Below the pieces are notes generated by a model. That model did no database searches and was not told the origin of the DNA. It saw only the letters and a list, made by a program, of their open reading frames with translations. The translations under genes were made by a program, and so were the position numbers. A stretch of 7,466 nucleotides of DNA from an uncultured Psychrobacillus sp. (GTDB lineage: Bacteria > Bacillota > Bacilli > Bacillales_A > Planococcaceae): contig CAKQHO010000141.1 of assembly GCA_934234185.1 (NCBI GenBank), positions 1 through 7,466 on the forward strand, given 5' to 3'. Shown here piece by piece: positions 1 through 4,929 of this stretch. Numbering within the stretch: position 1 is the stretch's first letter; each line of letters opens with the position of its first letter.

Positions 1-2
1 GA

Positions 3-1577
3 GATGCCCTTGATAATAGAGTAAAACATCAGCTGTTAGCACATGAAATTCAAATTCAAATAGGAATGCAAGGTTTATATCTTAGAGAGTATCTACTTAC
101 GGAGGATTCCATTGCTAGAGAAAACTTTATAAATCATCAAGATCTTTTAGATCAAGCAATCGCTGACTTGGAAGATAGCAATGCTACCGATTCAATGAAA
201 GACTATATGAATCAAATAGTTGTATTCAATCAGAATTTTAATAAAGCAGCTGATGAAGCAATTAACTCGCTACACAATCACAATAAAAATAAAGCAATAA
301 ATCTAATAAATGGAGAGGCGAAAGAAGCAAATGATGGGATATTGAATGTAGCCCTTCTTATCACTGATTACCAGGATCAGCAAGTACAGGAGATCTCTAA
401 GCAAGCTAAGCAAACCGTAGAAAATGCAAAAATATTATCAATCTCCATTCTTGTACTAGCAGGAGTTGTTGTAAGTATTGTATGGATGTTTATTCATAAA
501 GGAATTACTTTGCAACTACGTAAGGTAGTAAAAGCTACAGAGAAGATTACGGATGGCGATTTAACTGAAGATGATATTAAAGTGAATTCGAAGGATGAAA
601 TAGGCGAACTAGCAAGAGCTTTTAATAAGATGAAAGCAAACTTAAAGGTTCTCATATACCAAATGCATGGAAGTGCAACGCATCTTTCCAGTATCGCTGA
701 AGAGCTATCTGCAAGTACTGAGGAGGTAAGTCAATCGACCTCAGATGTAGCAACCCGTATCGAACATACAGCAGAAGGTGCAAAGGCATCAGCTAACTCT
801 GCCAGCGAAAGCGCTGAAGCGATGGATGAAACTGCTTCCGGTGTCCAACGTATTGCTGAGGCAACTCAAATGTTATTTTCTACAGCAACCAATACACAGG
901 GGTTAGCAAACAAGGGTGAGAATATTCTGTCGGTAGCAAAGGGACAAATGGATGTAATTTATGAGTCTTCTACAGAAACAAACACCTTAATCAAAAAGTT
1001 AAGTAAACAATCACTTGAAATAGAAGGAATTACAAAAGTAATTACAGAAATATCGGAGCAAACAAACCTTCTTGCTTTAAATGCTGCAATCGAAGCTGCG
1101 AGAGCTGGCGAGCATGGGAAAGGTTTTGCTGTTGTAGCAGATGAAGTTAGAAAGCTTGCGGAAGAATCCAAACAGTCTGCAAGCCAAATAGTGTCTCTTA
1201 CTATGGAAATTCAAGAGGATACAAGAAATGTAGAAAAATCTGTCTCTAAAGGATTACAAAACGTCAAAGAGGGCGTAGATGTAATTGAAGAAGCTAATAC
1301 ATCCTTCCACACAATAGCAAATGCTATCGAAGGAATGTCAGCCCAAATCGAAGAGATATCTGCTACTTCTGAGGAAATTTCCGCAAGTGCTGAGGAAGTG
1401 GCTGCCTCTGTAGCTGAAATAGCAGGTAGTGCAAACGAAGCGTCCGTACAAACTGAAATGATCTCAGCAGCTGTAGAAGAACAAACCGCCTCTATGCAAG
1501 AAATTAACAGCGTCGCCCAAGACCTAACCACCAAAGCAGTAGAACTAGACGAACTAGTAGCCCAATTTAAAATATAA
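3..1577 (+). CDS. Methyl-accepting chemotaxis protein (5'-truncated by window edge)
   Basis: Membrane chemoreceptor that passes ligand or motility signals to CheA/CheW. The reading frame stays open to the left edge (21 residues before the ATG at 66), so the true start and first membrane helix lie outside; the ATG at 66 is internal. Numbering from that ATG: residues 1-121 are a helical extracytoplasmic region resembling a 4-helix-bundle sensor; 122-144 is the second membrane helix; about 145-195 is HAMP with the typical DEIGELARAFNKM stretch; 200-503 is the coiled-coil signalling domain. The hairpin tip, about 327-365, carries the family hallmark EQTNLLALNAAIEAARAGE and GFAVVADEVRKLAE. Glu-Glu pairs in small-residue contexts (219-220, 436-437, 443-444, 471-472) are candidate methylation sites. 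It ends in FKI, as many Bacillus receptors do, with no CheR-tethering pentapeptide. Two stops in a row (TAA TAG) close it. Ligand cannot be told. Confidence 0.97.
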   Translation, partial: DALDNRVKHQLLAHEIQIQIGMQGLYLREYLLTEDSIARENFINHQDLLDQAIADLEDSNATDSMKDYMNQIVVFNQNFNKAADEAINSLHNHNKNKAINLINGEAKEANDGILNVALLITDYQDQQVQEISKQAKQTVENAKILSISILVLAGVVVSIVWMFIHKGITLQLRKVVKATEKITDGDLTEDDIKVNSKDEIGELARAFNKMKANLKVLIYQMHGSATHLSSIAEELSASTEEVSQSTSDVATRIEHTAEGAKASANSASESAEAMDETASGVQRIAEATQMLFSTATNTQGLANKGENILSVAKGQMDVIYESSTETNTLIKKLSKQSLEIEGITKVITEISEQTNLLALNAAIEAARAGEHGKGFAVVADEVRKLAEESKQSASQIVSLTMEIQEDTRNVEKSVSKGLQNVKEGVDVIEEANTSFHTIANAIEGMSAQIEEISATSEEISASAEEVAASVAEIAGSANEASVQTEMISAAVEEQTASMQEINSVAQDLTTKAVELDELVAQFKI

Positions 1578-1579
1578 TA

Positions 1580-1704
1580 GAAAAGCGCAAGCGCCTATGT
1601 TTGCCCCGACAAGCAAATGGAAGCCGGCGAGGAGGCAGCCCTACAGCCACCACAGTCGGAATCCATTTGACCTCGAGGGGCAAGGCGCTGAAGCTAGACA
1701 CCTT
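1580..1704. repeat. GC-rich intergenic palindromic repeat, full unit
   Basis: Begins on the stop codons of the chemoreceptor gene. Three pairs of arms nest perfectly: AGCGCC 1590-1595 with GGCGCT 1684-1689; TTGCCCC 1601-1607 with GGGGCAA 1677-1683; CAAATGGA 1614-1621 with TCCATTTG 1662-1669. The apical part (1622-1661) holds GGCGAGGAGGCAGCC. Base composition is clearly richer in G+C than the flanking genes. The unit ends with GAAGCTAGACA, after which the next copy starts. From memory, intergenic elements with AAAAGCGCAAGCGCC at one end and GCTAGACA at the other are common in Bacillaceae genomes; I cannot verify this here. It may also act as a transcript 3' end for the receptor gene, but there is no U-tract. 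Confidence 0.8.
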
Positions 1705-1768
1705 GAAAAGCGCAAGCGCCTATGTTTGCCCGACAAGCAAATGGAGGACGGCGAGGAGGCAGCCCCTC
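1705..1768. repeat. Second, truncated copy of the palindromic repeat (left half only)
   Basis: Starts exactly where the first unit ends and repeats its first ~62 bases almost unchanged from GAAAAGCGCAAGCGCC through GGCGAGGAGGCAGCCC, with one C missing in the CCCC run and a few substitutions around 1746-1749. The right half (TCCATTTG, GGGGCAA, GGCGCT, GCTAGACA) is absent; after about 1768 the sequence returns to ordinary AT-rich DNA. Short reading frames across this stretch are driven by the repeat and are not genes. The head-to-tail period is 125 bp. Confidence 0.8.
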
Positions 1769-1804
1769 TGTCACCTCATAAGACTACATTAGACTCATAA
1801 AATA

Positions 1805-1833
1805 ACAGCGGTGAATTAGGGATTCACCGCTGT
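1805..1833. terminator. Hairpin terminator, probably bidirectional, for the ankyrin gene
   Basis: A perfect 12-bp stem (ACAGCGGTGAAT 1805-1816 with ATTCACCGCTGT 1822-1833) around a 5-base loop. On the minus strand the stem is followed by TATTTTATG, a moderate U-tract, 36 bases beyond the ankyrin stop codon, so it best serves that gene. On the plus strand the tail (CTATAATT) is weak, but it could still stop transcripts from the chemoreceptor gene. Confidence 0.8.
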
Positions 1834-1868
1834 CTATAATTGGACGAAAGGCTTTATAAGTCAAAAAA

Positions 1869-2540
1869 TTAAATTTGCTTATTACTTTGTAAAAATTGTG
1901 CCACGACTTCTTGGCTATTGAAGTCAATTAGACTTTTCCCAGTTCTTTTATCAACCTCATTTATATCTGCCCCAAAATTCATTAGTAAATTAAATACCTT
2001 TGTTAGGTCTTCCTTTAATTCTTCATTTAATGGTCTGTTATCAACCCAGGTAGGATCCGTGTAATGTGTTCTCGGTAAAATTTGCTTTGCGTCTAAGATT
2101 GCTCTTCCTAAACTTGAGTTACCATATGAGTCATAACAATTAATATTTGCCCCTAACTCAAGGATTTTTTTCAATAAACTAAATGCTATGTCGAATTGTT
2201 GTTGGGAACGTTGTATTTCCCAGACTTTTTCACCAGCTCTATACGTGGAAGTCAAAAATCTGCTGTTCCTAATGGTTGCCATGATTGCATCGTGTAAAAC
2301 TGGCATCCTCCATTCATTCACACTCTCAGTTTCAATGAAATTCAGATCTGCTCCACAATCTATTAAATAGTTCGCGATGGTAAAATTACCACTTTTAATC
2401 GCTACTTGTAAAGTTGACTGACCGTCATCCTTCTTAGGTGGTTGTTTCGCTGTACAATTAATTAGTTCTGGCTTTTGTTGCAAAATTTCTTTCACTAGCT
2501 TTAAATTTCCTTGTCTGATAGCAACGAAGAGCTTTTTCAA
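1869..2540 (-). CDS. Ankyrin-repeat protein, function unknown
   Basis: A 223-residue soluble protein with no signal peptide or membrane segment. Ankyrin-type helix-turn-helix units are seen at residues 2-30 (LFVAIRQGNLKLVKEIL, then ELINC), 41-70 (STLQVAIKSGNFTIANYLIDCGADLNF), 80-136 (VLHDAI...FSLLKKILELGANIN) and 140-195 (SSLGRAI...VFNLLMNFGADIN), with a final partial unit to 219. The third and fourth units are stretched by insertions (about 90-115 and 152-178) relative to the usual 33 residues, so simple searches may undercount repeats. The fold implies a protein-binding role; nothing shows the partner. The start is TTG, chosen because a strong AAGGAGTGATC site lies just upstream. It is a lone gene between two strong hairpins, so monocistronic. 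Some bacterial ankyrin proteins are toxin immunity proteins, but no toxin gene is visible here. Confidence 0.88.
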   Translation of the reverse strand: MKKLFVAIRQGNLKLVKEILQQKPELINCTAKQPPKKDDGQSTLQVAIKSGNFTIANYLIDCGADLNFIETESVNEWRMPVLHDAIMATIRNSRFLTSTYRAGEKVWEIQRSQQQFDIAFSLLKKILELGANINCYDSYGNSSLGRAILDAKQILPRTHYTDPTWVDNRPLNEELKEDLTKVFNLLMNFGADINEVDKRTGKSLIDFNSQEVVAQFLQSNKQI

Positions 2541-2545
2541 AACTG

Positions 2546-2556
2546 GATCACTCCTT
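2546..2556 (-). promoter_or_regulatory. Ribosome binding site fixing a TTG start for the ankyrin gene
   Basis: On the minus strand AAGGAGTGATC matches the 16S anti-Shine-Dalgarno complement with one G missing. AAGGAG ends 10 bases before the TTG at 2540. No in-frame ATG lies nearby upstream. I found no convincing -35/-10 pair in the ~90 bases between this site and the upstream hairpin. Confidence 0.75.
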
Positions 2557-2643
2557 TTGAATTATGAAATCCCTGCCCTAAAATCCGCCATGTTTTCTCA
2601 ACTGTCTTAAAAAGCTTCTACAATTTTTCTTAAATCCCTTCTG

Positions 2644-2699
2644 AAAATGCTAAAAGCAGTAAGATTTCATTTACGAAATCCCACTGCTTTTAGCATTTT
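2644..2699. terminator. Long bidirectional hairpin terminator downstream of perR
   Basis: A perfect 17-bp stem (2644-2660 with 2683-2699, AAAATGCTAAAAGCAGT and its complement), then two A-C mismatches, then a 6-bp GATTTC/GAAATC stem (2663-2668 with 2675-2680) and a 6-base loop. The A/T tracts form the outer stem, so the hairpin has an A-tract and a U-tract in either direction. It lies 73 bases past the perR stop codon on the minus strand, and separates perR from the ankyrin gene. Downstream of the stem the plus strand is also T-rich (ATATTTATATTTTC). Confidence 0.82.
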
Positions 2700-2772
2700 A
2701 TATTTATATTTTCTGTATGGTTATTTAGAATATAGCTTACTTATATTGGAGTAACCTCTACTTCAATACTAA

Positions 2773-3216
2773 TTATTGAACCTCAGTTGCACGTTCTTTG
2801 CAAGCTGGGCATGAACCGTAAATTTCCATGCGATGAGAGCTCACTTCAAAGCCTGTTAAATGTGATGCTAAATGCTCTACTTCATCTAAACCTGGATAAT
2901 GGAAGTCAACAATCTTGCCGCATGAATTACAAATCATATGATAGTGGTCATTTGTAATAAAATCAAATCTGCTTGATGAATCACCGTAAGTTAACTCTTT
3001 CACTAAACCAGCTTCTCTGAAAACACGTAGATTATTATAAACTGTAGCAACACTCATGCTCGGAAATTTACTTTCAAGCGCTTTATATATATCGTCCGCT
3101 GTCGGGTGAGACATGGATTGAATAATAAATTCCAGAATCGCATGGCGTTGAGGAGTTATACGTACACCGGTGGATTTCAGGGTATCCAAAGCATCTCTTA
3201 AATGTACTTCCGTCAT
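2773..3216 (-). CDS. perR: Peroxide-sensing Fur-family repressor PerR
   Basis: A 147-residue metal-dependent repressor of peroxide-defence genes. An N-terminal winged helix (to about 80, with TPQRHAIL and the recognition-helix stretch MSVATVYNNLRVF) is followed by a dimerisation domain. All regulatory-metal ligands known from B. subtilis PerR fall at identical numbers: His37, Asp85, His91, His93 and Asp104. In that protein iron-catalysed oxidation of His37 or His91 releases DNA. The structural zinc site is also intact (Cys96, Cys99, Cys136, Cys139). Asp104 together with the overall match argues for PerR rather than Fur or Zur. The ATG at 3216 has AGAGAGG nine bases upstream (3226-3232). The gene has its own PerR-box promoter, so is autoregulated, and lies downstream of bcp and the dehydrogenase on the same strand. 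An AT-rich 7-bp dyad (TTCAATA/TATTGAA, 2762-2780) overlaps its stop codon. Confidence 0.98.
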   Translation of the reverse strand: MTEVHLRDALDTLKSTGVRITPQRHAILEFIIQSMSHPTADDIYKALESKFPSMSVATVYNNLRVFREAGLVKELTYGDSSSRFDFITNDHYHMICNSCGKIVDFHYPGLDEVEHLASHLTGFEVSSHRMEIYGSCPACKERATEVQ

Positions 3217-3230
3217 CGCAATGCACCTCT

Positions 3231-3245
3231 CTATAAATACTATAA
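3231..3245 (-). promoter_or_regulatory. Possible second PerR-like box in the perR leader
   Basis: CTATAAATACTATAA on the plus strand matches the PerR box at 11 of 14 specified positions, with both TATAA half-sites intact. Its centre is 25 bp from that of the first box, and it lies downstream of the transcription start, touching the end of the ribosome binding site. AT-rich leaders produce such matches by chance, so this is a candidate only. Confidence 0.35.
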
Positions 3246-3255
3246 GATTATTACC

Positions 3256-3270
3256 TTATAATAAGTATAA
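3256..3270 (-). promoter_or_regulatory. PerR box (operator) in the perR promoter
   Basis: TTATAATAAGTATAA on the plus strand matches the established B. subtilis PerR box TTATAATNATTATAA at 13 of 14 specified positions (G for T at 3265). It covers the -10 hexamer of the perR promoter, a position expected for repression by blocking RNA polymerase. This supports negative autoregulation of perR. Confidence 0.88.
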
Positions 3271-3292
3271 AGAGGACACCCCTTCATGTCAA
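3264..3292 (-). promoter_or_regulatory. Sigma-A promoter of perR
   Basis: Minus strand: perfect -35 TTGACA (3292-3287), 17-base spacer, -10 TATACT (3269-3264), five of six to consensus. Transcription would begin near 3257, giving a leader of about 40 bases. The -10 lies inside the PerR box. The dehydrogenase stop codon is about 30 bases upstream of the -35, and no clear terminator lies between, so this is an internal promoter able to uncouple perR from the upstream genes. Confidence 0.88.
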
Positions 3293-3323
3293 ATTTTTCG
3301 CCTATTTACGTCGTGAAAACTGC

Positions 3324-4271
3324 TTAATACCCTTTAGTTACATCTACTTTGTTTTGGTATTCTTCTTTATCATTTAACCAATTAGTTAGGTTAGTTGAGA
3401 AAATGTCGAGTGCGCGAACCAAATACTGGGAAGAATGACTAGAAACATGTGGAGAAACAATTACATTATCCATGCTCCAGAATGGATGTCCTATTTCTAA
3501 AGGCTCCTTCTCAAACACATCTAACACTGCATACGCTATGTAGTTTTGTTGTAGTGCTTCTATGAGGTCTTCCTCTTTTACCAAATCGCCTCTGCCAAAA
3601 TTCATGAAAATACTGTTTGTTTTCATTTTTTTAAAATGGTTGATAGTCAGTAATCCTCTTGTCTCTTCAGTGCTTGGCAATACAGAAATCACTATATCTG
3701 CCTTTGGTAAAGCTTCTTCAATGTTGTTAAAGGAAACCATGGAATCCATGTATGGAGCCTGTTTACCACTTCGGTTACAGCCAATGGTTCTTACCCCAAA
3801 AGCTTGCAGAAGTCTTCCTACCTCTCCACCAATCGCTCCTGGCCCAAGAATCAATGCAGTGGAACCATGTAGCTCATATGCAGGTACACGTCTCACCCAC
3901 TCCCCTTTTTTCTGATTTTCAACCATTAGCTGTAATGATTTTTTAATAGAAAGGAGATGTCCTATAATTGTTTCAGACATCGGGATCTTATGAATCCCCC
4001 TTGCATTGGTTACTAAGATTCCTCGCTCCCCTATTTCCTTTAAAGGCATTTTCTCCATTCCTGCAGAAGCAACCATAATCCATTGTAAGTTTCTCGCTTT
4101 CTCCAATAACTCAACATCCAGGTCCTCTCCGTAAGTTACCAATACCTCTGTGGAGGATAGTTTTTCCTCGTTTATACCCTTTTGAAATGTAAAGTCCACC
4201 TCTGGGAAATTCCGAACTAGCTGTGATCGAAGGGCTTCATTTGGTAATAAAGTAAATAAAACATGCACCAT
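3324..4271 (-). CDS. D-2-hydroxyacid dehydrogenase family protein (NAD(P)-dependent)
   Basis: Probable cytoplasmic oxidoreductase converting a D-2-hydroxyacid to the 2-oxoacid or the reverse; the substrate cannot be read from sequence. Length 315 residues, usual for the family. The Rossmann nucleotide-binding motif GPGAIG is at 143-148. The catalytic triad is in place: Arg227 (in FGRGDLV), Glu256 (in DVFEKEPL) and His275 (in SPHVSSHS). The frame is open 26 codons further upstream to an ATG at 4349, but that extension lies out of frame inside bcp. The ATG at 4271 is preferred: it gives the family's MVHVLFTLLP-like start and overlaps the bcp stop by one base (TAATG), with a GGGGGAG site just before it. 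This implies translational coupling to bcp. No terminator follows before perR. I recall the same bcp - dehydrogenase - perR order in other Bacillus genomes, though B. subtilis lacks the gene here. Confidence 0.93.
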   Translation of the reverse strand: MVHVLFTLLPNEALRSQLVRNFPEVDFTFQKGINEEKLSSTEVLVTYGEDLDVELLEKARNLQWIMVASAGMEKMPLKEIGERGILVTNARGIHKIPMSETIIGHLLSIKKSLQLMVENQKKGEWVRRVPAYELHGSTALILGPGAIGGEVGRLLQAFGVRTIGCNRSGKQAPYMDSMVSFNNIEEALPKADIVISVLPSTEETRGLLTINHFKKMKTNSIFMNFGRGDLVKEEDLIEALQQNYIAYAVLDVFEKEPLEIGHPFWSMDNVIVSPHVSSHSSQYLVRALDIFSTNLTNWLNDKEEYQNKVDVTKGY

Positions 4272-4753
4272 TACTCCCCCTCTTTCCCTAATGATTTTAG
4301 TGTGTTTAATACTTCTTCGACATGGTTGGATACTTTCACTTTTCTCCACTGCTTCACCACTGTTCCAGTAGGATCAATTAAAAAAGTAGAACGTTCAATT
4401 CCCATATATTCCTTGCCAAAGTTTTTCTTTAAAACCCATACCCCGTAAGCCTCTGAGACCTTATGTGTTTCATCTATTAATAGAGAAAAGGGGAGTCCAT
4501 GCTTTTCTATAAACTTTTTATGGGCTTTTTCATCATCCGCACTTACCCCTAGAATCACTGCATTTAAATCGGAGAAATCTACATGGCTGTCTCTAAAATC
4601 ACAGGCTTCTGTTGTACAGCCTGGAGTAGAGTCCTTAGGATAAAAATATAAAATGACATACTTCTTTCCTGCAAAATCCTTTAAAGAAACTTCTTCACCA
4701 TGTTCATTATTTAAAGTAAATTCCGGTGCAATCATACCTTCTAGATTTATCAA
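4271..4753 (-). CDS. bcp: Thioredoxin-dependent thiol peroxidase BCP/PrxQ
   Basis: A 160-residue cytoplasmic peroxiredoxin that reduces H2O2 and organic hydroperoxides using thioredoxin. The active-site motif PxxxTxxC is at 39-46 (PKDSTPGC); Cys46 is the peroxidatic cysteine, Cys51 five residues on is the resolving one, as in the atypical two-cysteine PrxQ type. The conserved arginine is Arg121 in GIERSTFLID. The start is TTG: a strong GGAGGAG (4765-4759) lies five bases upstream, and the length matches the B. subtilis homologue YgaF (about 157 residues); the next ATG (codon 7) would cut the first strand. It is the first gene of a minus-strand unit with the dehydrogenase and, perhaps, perR, and is transcribed divergently from hemL. 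Confidence 0.97.
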   Translation of the reverse strand: MINLEGMIAPEFTLNNEHGEEVSLKDFAGKKYVILYFYPKDSTPGCTTEACDFRDSHVDFSDLNAVILGVSADDEKAHKKFIEKHGLPFSLLIDETHKVSEAYGVWVLKKNFGKEYMGIERSTFLIDPTGTVVKQWRKVKVSNHVEEVLNTLKSLGKEGE

Positions 4754-4758
4754 AAAAT

Positions 4759-4765
4759 CTCCTCC
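4759..4765 (-). promoter_or_regulatory. bcp: Ribosome binding site fixing a TTG start for bcp
   Basis: GGAGGAG on the minus strand, five bases from the TTG (seven if GGAGG is taken as the core). No comparable site precedes the internal ATG at 4735, so TTG at 4753 is the supported start. Confidence 0.8.
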
Positions 4766-4777
4766 CTCTTTATTTCT

Positions 4778-4806
4778 ATGGTAACGAACTTTGCTAGTAT
4801 GTTCAA
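4778..4806 (-). promoter_or_regulatory. Tentative bcp promoter
   Basis: Minus strand: TTGAAC (4806-4801), 17-base spacer, TACCAT (4783-4778), five of six and four of six matches. Position fits a short leader before the bcp ribosome binding site. The -10 is weak and other pairs in this AT-rich stretch are possible. No PerR-box match is seen nearby. Confidence 0.4.
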
Positions 4807-4855
4807 TTTCTTTAGCGTTTTCCAGTAATATTGTCTAAAATAAGAAAGAAAGTGT

Positions 4856-4904
4856 TTGAAGGTAGACATAGTAGATGATTAGTCATATACTTTACTACCT
4901 TGAA
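4856..4904. promoter_or_regulatory. Inverted repeat flanking the hemL promoter (possible operator)
   Basis: TTGAAGGTAG (4856-4865) and CTACCTTGAA (4895-4904) pair at nine of ten positions (one G-G mismatch) across a 29-base gap. The left arm overlaps the -35, the right arm covers the predicted start site. The placement suggests a regulator site, but no known operator is recognised. Confidence 0.35.
4863..4891 (+). promoter_or_regulatory. Sigma-A promoter of the hemL operon
   Basis: TAGACA (4863-4868), 17-base spacer, TATACT (4886-4891): five of six at each hexamer with ideal spacing. Transcription would start near 4898, leaving a leader of about 30 bases before the hemL ATG. This also excludes the TTG at 4900 as a start codon. 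Confidence 0.8.
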
Positions 4905-4929
4905 CGCTAACTTTTTGGAGGTCGTAAAT

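Noticed and set aside
66..68. ATG at 66 as the start of the chemoreceptor
   Set aside because: The frame continues open to the window edge and the protein would lack the first membrane helix the family needs; no ribosome binding site precedes it.
1580..1768. CRISPR array
   Set aside because: Only two copies, period 125 bp, each itself a large palindrome with no short repeat and unique spacer pattern, and no cas gene.
1597..1800. Overlapping plus-strand reading frames of 63-67 codons between the chemoreceptor and ankyrin genes
   Set aside because: They lie entirely on the palindromic repeat, in two frames at once, with no ribosome binding site, and the peptides repeat because the DNA repeats.
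3271..3323. Terminator between the dehydrogenase and perR
   Set aside because: Only TTTTC/GAAAA-type pairing is possible, too short and without a U-tract in the right place.
4272..4349. 26-codon N-terminal extension of the dehydrogenase
   Set aside because: It overlaps bcp out of frame, looks unlike the family N-terminus, and the ATG at 4271 has the better context (GGGGGAG and TAATG overlap).
4900..4929. TTG start ten codons upstream for hemL
   Set aside because: It coincides with the predicted transcription start, has no ribosome binding site, and GGAGG points to the ATG at 4930.
4754..4929. PerR or Fur box controlling bcp and hemL
   Set aside because: I scanned both strands for the 7-1-7 TTATAAT-type dyad and found no good match.
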